64,000 bases of DNA from Sympetrum striolatum (taxonomy: Eukaryota > Arthropoda > Insecta > Odonata > Libellulidae): assembly GCA_947579665.1 (NCBI GenBank), contig OX388348.1, forward strand, positions 992,001 through 1,056,000, given 5' to 3'. Below the pieces are notes generated by a model. The model had not been told where the DNA came from. It ran no database searches and saw nothing but the letters and a program-made list of their open reading frames with translations. The position numbers and the translations under genes were made by a program. Shown here one piece after another: positions 21,501 through 34,300 of the stretch (positions are counted from its first letter, which is position 1; every line of letters begins with the position of its first letter).

Positions 21501-24060
21501 GAATAAAGAAATAAACGAAGTTAATGTGATGAATTTAAGGGATGACATTTTAAAAGCAATTAATATATAAGGGGTAATCAAATACGATACCTCATACAAA
21601 AACCTCCCATTCAATGAGATTCCCATCATTCACTTCGTTTAGTTTGCTTAAATTCTCAGTGTACATGGAGGATGCGCATACTTCATCAACGTATGTGTTT
21701 ATAAAATAAACGAAGTTTATTCTTTGAACCGTGTCACAAGACCGACGATAGGGCGAGCCACTTAAGGCTGCTAAATATTTTCCACCAAGATCATAGTGCA
21801 GATGTCCATTGAATACTTATCGTAAACATATATAAGAACGTATGAGAAAGAAAAACGAAACAAGAAAGAAAAATGGATATAAGGATTACTTCACTTTTGT
21901 GTGCTCGAGAGGCTTTCATCCCTGTTTATTCGCGAGTTTAGCAGGTACCCTATTGTGTTTACTTTCCACTGAAACGTTCGACTCAGTTCTCTGAATTTGA
22001 ATACATATGCGCCTTTATTTTCGTGTGATTCAGTGGCCATGAAATATAAATTTGACCCTTGTAGTGGAGTGTTTTCTATAACGGGATAAATAACATTGCT
22101 ATAAAATTTTCACCCCTAACATTGTTGCTAAGCCAAATATTTTAACAAAATTTATCCTAAATGAAAGAGAAAGGTTATCTTAAAACAAAGAAAGTATTTT
22201 CAGCAAGATCCTTATTGCCAAACATTTTTAATATGCCGTGGACTATAGTTGACAACCGCGCTTAATGGGTTAAATTCTCTAGAAAAGTGTTAACCTAAAG
22301 TTGACATTAAAACGCCATGCAAGTTTACTAGTCTTTGTAGAAAGCTCGTGTCATGTAGAAGCTTAGTCGACCTTACTTCGAGCATTAATATTTTCTAAAT
22401 ATCTTATACAGATTTGAATAATAATATGCATTTTATATCCTTGAATCCTGTATTTAAAATCTTGTGTTTTTTACCCTTGAGATGTACATTACCAAAGTTG
22501 ACGGTCTATATTACGAGCTTTTATCCATAATTGATCCAATTAATCCAAAGCTCTCTGAATTCAAACTCCTCTTTCGATTTATATATCGCCCTCTTGTCCA
22601 TCAGATTTTGCCCTCATACGTCCATGTGCATCATTCAAATACTATTTAGATTTGCCGTAGTTATGTTCTAAAATTTTGAAGGATTTAATGCGTACGATAA
22701 TGTCACTTTTTATAGTGCGAGGAGAGGAAAAATAATTCGCCAATCTTTCTGAACCTTTACATTGAAACATAAAATAGAGCCTGCTCATTACAATTACACT
22801 TAGGACATAAATTACCTGTATCACTCTACGCGGTGAGCTCAATTAAGCACCATTCACCGCTTCGTTACCCAATATGAGTGAAGTAACCGATGGAACTGGA
22901 TTCTTCAGAGCTGAATTCCCGATACTTTGTTCCGCATAGTGATCAATTCCAGTAAACTTCCCGCAAACGCAGAAATCATGTAGCTTTTCTTGTATGTTTC
23001 ATTTGGTAGTTCATCTAGATCGGAAATGACAGTTAAAGTACAGCATAGATACAGCTCTTAAATACGACAGACTACACGATAATTCAGCCCGTAGACCTTC
23101 TACATCACTTCATGTCTCTTCAATAAGAATCAGTTTAATTTTTTGCTGCGGGACAAAGACTGCATTCAATGTAATCTATGTTCTACGCCGTTTGGTATAA
23201 CATACGATATCGATAAAATAGTCGTTATGTCCATCAATACTGTAAACTAGTCCTTTATTCCGAATATCTCGTGATAAATAACATAACTTAGTCTGCATAA
23301 TGTGTTCTTTTCCGATATTAGATGAATGTTTAATGCTTACAATAGATCTAGGACATTTATCTAGAATGCTTTGTGTTGCTTTCCTTATCATCTGGCATTA
23401 GTTATAATGGATGGTGTGAGAAATTGGAGCTATCGGCTCCCATTCCTAGGAAGTTAATACCAGTTCCCCATTATGAATGGCTTGTGTTTCACAAAAATCC
23501 TTCAATTAATTTAAATTTAATGTTGTGCCTTTGAAATTAAAAATTGAGCTTAAACGACAAAAGGATGCCGTACTTTAGAGTCCTCTCTCTGGCTGTAAAT
23601 TCATCTGTGGCTCCTGATTAGTGCGCTTATCGATCGACAATTCTCAATTGTAAATCTCAATATCGGCACCATAGGTTTACCGCTAATCATTTCAGTTTCA
23701 CAAGACCCATCCTCAATGGGAAAATCCCGTAAATTCATATTTAACGCAGAATGTCACCAGCCCTCATTGTTAGGGAAATCATAAGTTTTCATGAGATGTC
23801 TCTATTTGTTTCCCGTTCAAACGTTTAAAACTTATATTTGGAAAGAAAACTTTTCCTATATCGAATATATGGGCACCTCTATGTCTTTTTTATTAGTAGC
23901 ACATGTATTGGTTCTATTTTTTGGAAAGGTTTCATTTACTAACACATAAATTTCAAAGAGTTCGATAATAGAAGTGAGTAAAGACATTCACGAGCATACT
24001 GAACGGAATAAGGACAATTATGGTATATTTTATTATTCGAGGAAATATTAGACGAATTGG
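18564..24060. other. 5.5-kb AT-rich stretch without recognised features
   Basis: Many stop codons in all frames. The open frames of 60-79 codons (for example minus strand 20145-20333, 20841-21053, 23176-23391) show no recognisable domain. No repeats or hairpins of note were found by eye. Confidence 0.4.
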
Positions 24061-24186
24061 GAGCGAAAGTGAAACCAACTTTTACTAGACCACAGAATAT
24101 TTTATTAGGATACGGCCTCCATGAGTCGAAACCATGGTCGTATCCAAAAGTCCGTGATTTAGTAAAAGTTGGTTTCACTTTCGCTC
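24061..24186. mobile_element. 126-bp hairpin element with 26-bp perfect arms
   Basis: GAGCGAAAGTGAAACCAACT...TTTACT at 24061-24086 pairs with 24161-24186. A second inner pair GGATACG/CGTATCC (about 24108 and 24144) extends the fold. MITE-like; no clear target duplication and no coding capacity. Confidence 0.7.
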
Positions 24187-24522
24187 CTGATGGATCTATA
24201 CCACGAAGTCACGGCCCACGCAGTTGATTCTATTAACTCAATTACTTAGGTTACACAAAAAATAATAATTTACATAAAAAATCCAGATATACCTTTATGG
24301 GGATATTATTCCTCAAATGTGCTTAAACAGTTCAATATTTACATAACATTTTTCAGTATACTTGAAGATATCAGCAATAAAATAGTGCGTTTTTTATCTA
24401 CAAATGCTAGTAAAAGCCAAAATACATAGAAACACATTGAATTTAAATAAAGCGAAAATTGCTTAAATTTATACAAATTTGCTCAATGTCATTCTAAAGC
24501 ATAAAATAAGCATAATAAATAA

Positions 24523-24705
24523 GATGAAAAATAACAATCAGTACTTTTTCCACAGTATTTATTAAAAACAATAAATGAAAAAAAACACGACTAGTTTCAG
24601 AGATTGGTCTCTATCATCAAGTAAATCTCTGAAAATAGTAGTGTTTTGTTTCCATTTATTGTTTTAATAAATACTGTGGAAAAAGTACTAATTGTTATTT
24701 TTCAT
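24523..24705. mobile_element. 183-bp hairpin element with hammerhead-like motif
   Basis: Arms of about 57 bp: ATGAAAAATAACAATCAGTA... from 24523 pairs with the sequence ending AATTGTTATTTTTCAT at 24705, including TTCCACAGTATTTATTAAAA. The loop region contains a smaller inverted pair built on TTTCAGAGATT/AATCTCTGAAA. On the minus strand, 24620-24589 reads TTGATGA, a 5-bp stem-loop AGAGA-CCAA-TCTCT, GAA and the palindrome ACTAGT followed by C, which is close to the hammerhead ribozyme core as found in Penelope-like elements. Self-cleavage is unproven. Confidence 0.65.
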
Positions 24706-25945
24706 CATGACGTATTTCCACAGGACATCGCCAGAGACTGTGAATTTTATATAATAAATAAGTATCAATAATAATAATAATAAAATAATAATCTTAGGAG
24801 CAAATATTGTTAACAGACAAACATCTCTTAGATATGGATGAGAGTGGGGTTAGCATGTTTTTCTGCTATTGAATGTATTGCTAAATTTCTCCGCTCATAA
24901 CCAGCACCTAACAGGACTTACAAAGTCTCTCAAAAACTGGAACTTGTTTTACTTTGAAAATTAGAATTTATCGTTACGATTACTTATCATAGGAGTACCG
25001 TACCTAAAATTTTCCGAAAACATTTAACTATGAAATATAAACAAATATCTAAGAACTCCTACTTAAGTGTACTACTGGCAAAAATTACTTAAGTAAACAT
25101 CCTGATGGCCGATATCATTTGGAAGAATTTTATCGTGTTTTTTATTATAATTTAATATTCATTATCTATAAATGAAAGCATCTTATCCCTTTCGCCAGCG
25201 AACATCGTCTTGTAAACAGTTCCTTCTATAATTTTCTCATATTTGAAAATTGATTTTCCTCGTATGAAGAAAATTACACTTTTTATTATGAAGAACTTTC
25301 ATTGTGGAATATTGTCCATTAATTTGTGCAAGGGATAGAGAGATAAATAAACGAAAGAAAGAGATAGGACAGAGAACGACTGATACGGATCACCATTACT
25401 GTTATACGCTTAGCATGTGTTAACCAATGAACTCCCCAGATTAATGATTTGTCTCGTACTCCTCGTTCAAGGAAGTTTTTGGTTCGATTAGTCCTCACAC
25501 GTATTCCTCTAATTCCTTCTTCGTGATCTGATTCCTCGAGAAGTGCTCTCTCCGAAGCTTATCGAGATAATCCCACTTTTATCCACACCTTCGGCGGAGT
25601 CTCTTATCTGGAGTAAGAGGACATCCCAATGACGATTGCTTGCTGCACGTCTTCTATTAGAAAATGTCTTTCCTATTTTTTTAGTACAGCTCTCACAGAT
25701 AGTCCTCCATAAAATACATTGAAGCTTTCTAATTCTCCGAAGGATCGATAGATCAAATGGCAGTAAATTGAAGGCAGCACAAATGAGGAACTCCAGTGCG
25801 TTTAAGAAAGAGCTAAGGGTGAGAGTCAATTCCAAACCAAAGCAAGCTCATTCAAGTATGTGTAATAATGATGATGGAAGGTCTGCAAATAATAAAAATG
25901 ATCTTTCTTCACTTCTGTCTATCGTTGGGTATATCTATTAACATT
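24706..25945. other. Gene-free stretch
   Basis: Holds an (ATA)n-rich microsatellite at about 24764-24792. A 108-codon minus-strand frame at 25509-25835 has no recognisable domain. Nothing else supported. Confidence 0.4.
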
Positions 25946-28652
25946 CGTTAGAGCAGGGGTTCCCAACCCCGTGCCCGCGAGCACCATGGCGCCCGCGGAA
26001 CGATTCTTATGTGCCCGCCACTATTCGACCGAGACAGGATTTATTCATTAACATTTATTAAAAATGTGAATTGTTTTTATTTATTTGTTAGAGTTTTAAG
26101 TTTTTTGAGTGCCTAGGTTTATTAAATACGTTCGTATGTTTGCGATATTGTATGTATGAGTGGTTCCTTTGCTGACAGTACTTGTCTATGGACGAGTCAG
26201 ACTGCACTCCTCACGCCAGCCTGGAACCGCATTGTTGTTATTGTGAATGCTGCCCGATCGGGTCGCGACAGTAGATGAGAGACATCTTCGTCTGACGAAG
26301 CACGAATTAGTAGTTTTGATATTCCTTCTGAAAATTTTTAACGGGCTAAAAGCGAGGTGCGTAATCTATTATATTAATAAGCGATAATCTATTATGATTG
26401 TGGAGATAGTTATAGTCCTTGTTATAATATAATATAATTTATGCTTATAATGTAGAACAGACGTGTGCTATAACATTGATATTATATTGTAGTTCAATTA
26501 CTACAATTTCAAGTTCTATTACTATTAATTTTTTATATTTTTAGACCGAAAATGAGTGAACCGAGTAAAAGACAACGAACCAATAATTTTAACACTGACT
26601 GGGAGGAATCATATTGTTTCGTTAATTTGAAAAATAAATGCGTTTGTTTGTTGTGTGGTATTAGTATTGCAGTGCCGAAAGAACATAATGTTGAACGTCT
26701 CTTTCAGACAATTCACGCCACTTTTTATGTGAATTATCCACTTAAATCTGAAGTAAGAAAGAATCAAGTCTAACTGCACAACAGACTGTTTTCACTAGAC
26801 ATGTGGAAAATTATAAAAAGGCCACCATTGCTTCTTTTAAAATTTCTCGCATGCTCGTAAAAAAGAAGAAACCTTTCATTGATGGTGAGTTGTTTATAGA
26901 ACTATTTTTGATTGGTGCCGATTTTTTGTTTGATGGATTTTCTAACAAACGTGAGATTGTCTCAGCAATAAAAAATTTACAGTTTTCAAATAACACCGTC
27001 ACAAGAAGAATACATGCAATTTCAATAGACATACAAACTCAGTTAAAGACTGACTTGGAAATATGTGACTGGTTCTCATTACAATTTGACGAGTCAACAG
27101 ATATATCAGACACCGCATAGTTATAAGTTATTGTGAGAATGGTATTTAGTAACTTCACAGTAAAAGAGGATATGTTGTAAATATTACCTATGAAAGGACA
27201 GACAAGGGGTGAGGATATTTATAATACATTCAGAACATACGCCAAGTCAATAAATATGCCTTTGCAGAAGCTGTCTGCGATAACCACCAGCAATGGTAGG
27301 TAAAAACAAAGGATTTATTGCCCTCTGCAAGAAGGATGAATCATTTTCAAACTTTATGTCCTACCACTGTATTATTCACAAGGACGCTCTGTGTTGTAAA
27401 ATATTGCCATTTGAACACGTTATGAAAATAGTTACAAAAATGATCAATTCTATTCGAGCAGCTCCTTTGCAACACCGTCTTTTCAAGGCCCTGTTAGAAG
27501 GTACTGAAGGTAAAGAGCATGATCTTATTCTGCATACTGAAGTACGTTGGCTCAGTAAAGGAAAGGTTATTACGAGATTTGTGAGTTTGATTGAAGAAAT
27601 AAAAACTTTTTTAAACGATAAAAATGAAAATTATGATGAACTAGCTGAATCTTGCTGGCTGATTGATTTGGGATTTCTCGCAGACATCATGGAAAAATTG
27701 AATTCTTTAAATTTGGAGTTGCAGGGGAAAGACAAAAACAGCTGAAATGATAAGCTCTGTAAAGTCATTTAAAGCGAAATTGGATTTGTTGATATCACAT
27801 CTGCAGATCAATTCTCTCGTGCATTTTCCACATCTGAAGAAAATGCTAGGTAACAATGAATTAAACGGCTCATTATTTATTAAGCATCTTCAAGTGCTTA
27901 AAAAACAGTTTGAAGAGAGATTTTTGCAGTTTACACATATCGAGCCAATTGTTTCCTTCTGTATCAATCCTTTTACTTGCCAAATAAATGTAATGGAAAT
28001 GGCCCCATGTATTGCAGATTTTGTTCAAGGTAAGACAGAAGAACTAGAGTTAGAAATTTTGGACCTTAAGAACAATATTTTGCTAAAATTCTTAATATCA
28101 GAGGACTTTTGGAATACAGTGGACAGAGAAAAGTTCCCATTTTTGAAAAAAGCGGCACATAAAATTCAATCATTTTTTGGTTCGACATATTTATGCGAAT
28201 CATTATTTTCAAACATGAACTTAATAAAATCAAGATATAGATCTCGAATCACCAATGAGCAACTTTATGATTGTTTGCTAACAGTCATAATCGTCATACT
28301 CTCCGAATTATGAGGCACTGGCCAATGATATGCAATGCCAAATATCACATTGACATATCGATATTATATTTTTTTTATAAAATGTTTTCTTTGTATTGTT
28401 GTTTTTGGTTTACTTTGTTAACGTTTTGAAAATACATTTCTCTGAGTGTGTGTAATTTGAATAATAATTTTACTATTTTGAAACATTTTTGTTTATTATT
28501 TATTAATAAATTATGAATATAAGAAAATAAATTACGGGAATGAGAAGTTATGGAAGGAGTTTGTCGATTAAAAATAGGTGGTGCCCGTCACCCTACCGAT
28601 ATTTTAGAATGTGCTCTAGAGTACAAAAAGGTTGGGAACCCCTGCGTTAGAG
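25946..28652 (+). mobile_element. Decayed hAT DNA transposon with perfect 8-bp target duplication
   Basis: Terminal inverted repeats CAGGGGTTCCCAACC (25954) and GGTTGGGAACCCCTG (ends 28644) bound a 2691-bp element. The direct repeat CGTTAGAG flanks it at 25946-25953 and 28645-28652. An 8-bp duplication and CAGGGGT ends are hallmarks of hAT (Charlie-like) elements. The interior carries one broken transposase gene on the plus strand. Confidence 0.95.
26552..28313 (+). pseudogene. hAT transposase relic (GTF2IRD2/ZBED-like family), frameshifted
   Basis: Starts at ATG 26552, preceded by a pyrimidine/AG stretch that resembles a 3' splice site. The N-terminus has a BED-type C-x2-C (CVCLLCG) followed by a disrupted His part. 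Family landmarks follow in order: FDESTDISDTA (first catalytic Asp, about 27086), SYHCIIHKDALC-like C-x2-H motif (about 27361), HTEVRWLSKGKV (about 27535) and the C-terminal dimerisation region with LCESLFSNMNLIKSRYRSRI (about 28190). Reading needs three frame changes, near 26768, 27290 and 27730, and three in-frame stops lie between 27118 and 27180. It is therefore dead. The relatives are zinc-finger hAT transposases that were domesticated several times in animals; nothing here suggests domestication. Confidence 0.92.
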
Positions 28653-29619
28653 TGTTAGATTAGTTAAGTCTTATCATACTACATATTTTCTAAGTCACAG
28701 TAATTATGTTCATCCATACATCATAAAGGTAAAATAAATATGAGACTCCTGGATCTCTTAGAACGCCATGATAACTGGATGCTCCATTTCCAGTCATCAT
28801 CTAGGTGTTTGGTTTTTGCTCTTTTACAACTTTAGTGGTCGATTTCCTTTCAACTTTGATTGCTGCACTATTCTGTCGACAAATAAATTACATTATTTTA
28901 GCATTATCAGCTTTCTTAGGACCGGCTATCCAACTACTTTTATTGCCAAGACATGTTTACATGGTACTTTATGCGTCTACTTTCAATTGTAGAGTTAAAT
29001 ATATAATTCTGGAGAATCATTTTCATTTTTCATAGTGTTGAGAAGCCTAAAATATTAGGTTCTATTTCAGAGCTTTTATAAGACTGCTATTCAGACAGTT
29101 CATAAATTTTGATTTCAAACTGAGAGCGAGTGAAAACTGATTTTCAGATTCGTAGGAAGTCGGCTGCCAGCAATGGTTCCGTCATTTTTCGAATGATACT
29201 TTTTTCTCAATTGTCACCAAAAATTTCAGCTTGTTATCCTAACTGATTCGTTGAATTTATCTGTCTTTTCTATAGCAATCTTACACACTTCAGTATCTAT
29301 ATATGCGGCCTCTTCTTCTTTTCGTCGTCGGCGTTGCCAAAACTCTGAATCCTGAGCTTCTTTGCGATATCGTGGATTAATAAATTCTTTTGATAAAATC
29401 TTTAACGCCTGGTTAATTAAAGTAAGGAAACCTTTGTTGTTGTCACTTTGGCGAGAAAACGACACAAACTGTCAACAATATCCATTCTCCGCTTTTCGAC
29501 TCATCTTCTTGAGTTTTTAAATGCCTTTAAATATCAGAAGACTTTCTGTCGATATTACCTTGATGATTGCAAGAGTAAGTGCCAAGAACTCGTTTTTTTT
29601 CGTATTTATTATGTACATA
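28653..29619. other. Gene-free stretch
   Basis: Two overlapping plus-strand frames near 28768-29035 and a 79-codon minus-strand frame at 29226-29465 (charged, RRRRKEEEAA) have no recognisable domain. Nothing else supported. Confidence 0.35.
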
Positions 29620-29989
29620 CATTTGTCGCGTCCGCGACCGCGGGAAAGAAAGGGTAAAGGACTCGCCAGGGTCAGGAACCTTGGGTGGGCGGAAATCCCG
29701 CAGCGGGTTTTTCCGAGGTTGAGGATAACCGAAATAACGGGACAGGAGGGAGGCTGGAGGGAAAGCGTGAGCGGAAGGCAGTTGGGGTTTGGGCGGAGTG
29801 AGGGACGTACGTGGAGTATCTGGGAGTGTGAATTTGAGGAGAATAAAGTTTTATTTGATTGTTACTCGGCATTTTCATCAAGCCCCCAGGGCAAGAACCC
29901 AACCTTCGAGGACCTGAGCCCTCCTTCATCAGCTCAGGTGGTGGCAGCATAGAGCTACCATACCGACAGTCGGTCGGTCGCGACACATT
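29620..29989 (+). mobile_element. Probable solo LTR (Ty3/gypsy-type)
   Basis: A 362-bp unit begins TGTCGCG (29624) and ends CGCGACA (29985), that is TG...CA with short inverted termini. CATT flanks both ends (29620-29623, 29986-29989), a 4-bp target duplication. An AATAAA signal followed by TTTATTTGATTGTT lies at about 29841. It is markedly GC-richer than its surroundings. Only one copy is present and no gag or pol sequence adjoins it, so it looks like the product of LTR-LTR recombination. The orientation is taken from the polyadenylation signal. Confidence 0.75.
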
Positions 29990-30679
29990 AGGGTGGTCCT
30001 TATTTTCGAAACTCTGAAATTCTTTCGGGACGCCCCTTAAAGTTGTTCCATTTGGTTATAAAATAAATCGTATAAAATATTATTTAAATCGGATGACGGA
30101 AAGACGTGCCGCATCGCACTTAAAGTTTATAATTTTCTACATCTTTCACCTTTTTTTCGATCATCACAGGAGATAAGGGAGTCTTCCCATATTTTAACTG
30201 ATTTGTTTTTTTTATCGCTGCATCCATAGACACTAACTACGATTTTCGTAAAATATAAATTAGATCTGCGCAGTAGTTTTCGAGATTCAGCCCAAATAGA
30301 GAGCGCACGACGTACAAGTGGCGCCTCCGCTCGAATCCAAGAATCTCGCCGCCTTGTATTTTGTCTAGTTTTTATAGCTCTAATTGAATTTTAGCAATTT
30401 TTCTGCATAGCGTAGGTAAAAGACCTAATTATGCGTTGTATACTTTAAAATTTTGAAGTTAACTATGAATAAAAGGATAAAAATTATTTTATTCCGGTAT
30501 AAATATTGAAAGCTAGTTTTTGGTCTTCTTAGGTTTGGTAAATGAATTCAGGCCTTTGATGATAAAAAATACAATATATATTTCTATTAATGCATATTCT
30601 TTAAATTCTTGGGCCAACGTTGTTTTATTGCAGTCTGGACATATCCGTCTGTATTCACGTACGACTTTTAGCACTAATT
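29990..30679. other. Gene-free stretch, possibly the non-coding end of the adjoining element
   Basis: No ORF with recognised domain. The sequence GCACGACGTACAAGTGGCGCC (about 30305) sits in a locally GC-richer patch and the stretch ends at the broken minus-strand ORF, so it may be that element's 3' flank. This is a guess. Confidence 0.3.
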
Positions 30680-31352
30680 GTTTTTGTGTTTCATTTTTCG
30701 TTGAACTCCTCCATCAACTTAACCCCTCTTTCTGCACAGTCGTTGACGACGTTCAATTCTTTCACTATCTCAAATCCTTGTTTGTATCTTTCGTCATGTT
30801 GCCACAGTTGTGGATCTTTGGACAAAAATTTCATAGAAATATTAAATTTCAAAAAAATTACTTAGATTCGCAACAAATGAAAACTTTCAAGTCTTTTTTC
30901 TATGAATTGGCGTATGTCGTTTGGGTGTATTGAAGGTCTCTTTGTGAAATAATCTGAAATATCGCTGAAGCTTGTTTCCAGAGGTTTTACTATTAGTAGT
31001 TTTGTATTCACCGATACCTTCTCATCGAAGAATGCTAAGGCCGCATTTTCTGGCGCAAGGTACCACAAATGATTGCAGAATTAGTTCATTGTGGCCACAG
31101 AAACAACATTGCTTTTTCTACTGCATTCAATAACTTTTGTAAAAATATCACATCTCTTCTTGGAACCTCCCTGGCATTTGGTGCGGTAATCCAGCCCTCC
31201 ACGTACAGGCGCACTGCAAATGTGCAGACATCGCGTATTTCACCTACTTCTTCAGTAGATAAGGCAAACTCATGACGGAAAAGAAATATTTTTAAAGAGG
31301 TTGATTCTTCAATTTCATCGCCACTACTATCAGATTTTGTCAGTGGAACCAT
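30680..31352 (-). pseudogene. Broken ORF of an unnamed invertebrate repeat-associated protein family
   Basis: On the minus strand three pieces in different frames follow each other: 31352-31086 (MVPLTKSDSSGDEIEESTSL then RRDVIFLQKLLNAVEKAMLF), 31068-30862 (WYLAPENAALAFFDEKVSVN, then KPLETSFSDISDYF) and about 30800-30690 (FEIVKELNVVNDCAERGVKL). The last, with its VNDCAERG motif, is a pattern I recall from uncharacterised proteins found in many copies in aphids, mites and other invertebrates, which suggests a transposon origin. Frame changes near 31075 and 30850 and several stops show it is dead. No terminal repeats were found. Function and superfamily not known. Confidence 0.5.
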
Positions 31353-34300
31353 CTTAACTATAAATTAACTAAGGAATACATTATGAAAATTGCTTCTAAG
31401 ACTTCACCAAACTTTCAACTTTCCTAAAATTACATTTAATAACAATCTTTGCATCAAGGAGTCCAATCTTTTACTTTGAGTATAGTTTGGCTACGTCTCA
31501 GAGTAACTGGTAGGCAAGAATTACACTACACTACACTATGGCAACTATGGAAATTTAATAAAAAATATCGCATCAGTTTAGTAAACTGCAATTTTGATAT
31601 TTCAATATGATTAGAGAATGATTTAATATAGGAGACTTTGCTGGACTGGACCATATTTTATTTTCATAAACACGTAAATCAAAAGTCTTTATAGGGCGAA
31701 ATTTAAAGAAGTAAGTTCCATTTATGGATTTGATAGCCGTAAGAGATTAATTACTATTTAAATCCGACATATGTTTCATATTCATAGCGTATTACTAATT
31801 CATTCCGCAAACTATTGTTATAAGTTTCAATTAAAACCCTTACGATACTTCAAAGAAGTAAAATTAATAACCACCTTTCAGGACAATGTTTCACTGACGC
31901 GCACCATTGGCGGAGTTTCCTAGTCTGAAATCGAGAAGGCTGATTTGATTGAAGTTTGTCGGTCGTTCGCCAAAGTATTAGAATAATTTTTACTTCATTG
32001 AAGTACAAATTATTTTAATTTTTACCTAAAGTTATTACTAATCCTAAACCTATGTACCTAAACTTAATATTAAGTAAAGTATTTAATAATTTAGAAATTT
32101 AACTCCTAGATTTAAAATTCCATTCAGTGGTATGAAAATATTTAAAAACATAATTAGATTAAATAGAAAAAACTCTTCACTCCTTAGTGAGACAGCGCTT
32201 TCATAAAAATGGTAAAAGGTAAGCTTATGGTTCGGAAGGCTAGAGAGCGGTAATTGCTAATGCATTGATTCTGATCTTTGACACATACGAAAGAGAAACT
32301 CGAATATATACGTTGAGATATATACACGTTTCATTGTTTTTAATTTGGCACATCTATAAATATATCCTAGCAAGATAGCTTCTTAGATTCGTTGCAACGT
32401 TAAATATTTCAACATATTCTTGCCAATGATAATATAGAGGCAAGAAAAGAAGAAAGAGGATAGTTAGTTGTGAAGGAAGGAAATGTGGGGAGGAACTTGA
32501 CGAAAATAAAACATCTCAAAGACAGCGGACGTGGAATGCGAAGAATGGGTGTTTTGTTTTAGCTGCGGGTCCAGAAAAATTTCGATCCAACAGATGCCGA
32601 ATTGAAAGAAAAGTTACGAAATAAAAAGAGCACATGTTAGAAAATACAAAAATAAATATCTGTGCCGTGACCTTGGGTGAGAAAAAAATGTGGAAACCTT
32701 AAACTTGAAATAGTAATTTCATTAGTTTTAGTTCGTACTTTAACGCTTAATAGGTTACCTGGGGTCTCTATTGCAGAAAATGTGTTGGTGAAAAATATTA
32801 TTATCTCTTACTATCTACAGCAAAGTAGAGTGAAAATTGGCGTCGATATATGGGGCTTAAACTAGTGTATACTTTGACTCCAGGACGGTATTTACGTTAA
32901 TATGACTACATGAATATAAGGTATTGTTTTTTACTGAAATCCGCTGTTATTTATTCACCAAGTTTTACTAACCTTTTCTACCCTTCACATTTATTTTGAT
33001 AAGTTTGACAACACATATTAATTTAATCTAAGGATAAAGGCAGCTTGATTATAATCATATCGGATCACAACGTATTCTATTTTTAAACTACTAGTTGTTT
33101 AAAAGACATGTTCCTATAAAATTAGTATTGTTTCGTGTCGTAAATAATGTAATTCAAGCGATATCTATTATATATAGACGCTTCTCCGGATATCACTCTT
33201 CAATGCAAACATTTCAGTCTCTACGTATATATATATTAGTTTTCTCAGAGATAACTTTCCCTTCCCTTAAACCATTTGGGATTCAACGTAATATTTTATT
33301 CCATTTTTGGATTACTATTTGGATAGAGTCTTAGATGGTAGATTATATCTTTATATAATATTTAGATATCATTTTTAATTCACAAATACGAGGTAAGACT
33401 TTTAATGTTTTCAGATGATTAAAAATAGAATTTTCAGTAAAATTATGCTTCAACTTTTTATTCTGCTTATTATATCCTGTCGTTCAGGATTTGGTTTACA
33501 TTGAGGCTTCTCCAACAGTCGTAATTCCCTGTAGTTAGATATGTAGACTATCGTGGTAGTAGTTCTAATAGTGCCTTTACAACTGAGGTAATTTCGCTTT
33601 TAATCCACCGAGAATAGAACCCAGGACCGCTTTTAAAGTGTGACCGCGATATCCGGAAGCCACAGAATCTTCATATTAAATACGATTCATAGATTTAGTG
33701 ATTCGAAAAATATGAAAAGGCTTTTATTGAAACGGACAATTTCCACAGAATCGCACTTAAAATAAATGTTTATTGAAAATCGATATTTCTCTAGGGTATT
33801 CCGAATGTGAACCTACCCTTCAACGAGTCCGTAATTTTTATTTCATATTGGAAATGTTACTTCCTTCTTTGCTTCACAGTAGTGTCATAAAAAATGCTCC
33901 TCTAAAATCCAAAATAAGATCTAAAATTCATCCTCGTGAGCAACTTTAAAATCTCCAGTAGATAAACAAAGAAATGCAATTTCGCGAGGATGGAAAATTT
34001 TCTCTGATTCACTATGATTAGTACTTCTTGCATGATCTTATGATGCTGTTCAGATAAGGAAATAGGGTCATTAAAGTTTATTTTTCTTTATATTTAACGG
34101 GAAATTAACAATAAGGTAATAAAGTGGTTTAAAATTTACGTGATTTACCTTTACCCAATTACCTGGATTTGAAGATACGAAGGTAAATCTTATCATCGTT
34201 TCGCTCGACATTTTTTACTTTTTCGGTCAACTCGATCTATAAGATCGAAAATATAGACAGAATATTCTATTGCTGTGAACTTAATGGTCCCCCCCTTACA

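Noticed and set aside
25509..25835. 108-codon minus-strand open frame
   Set aside because: No recognisable domain; isolated and with chance-like composition.
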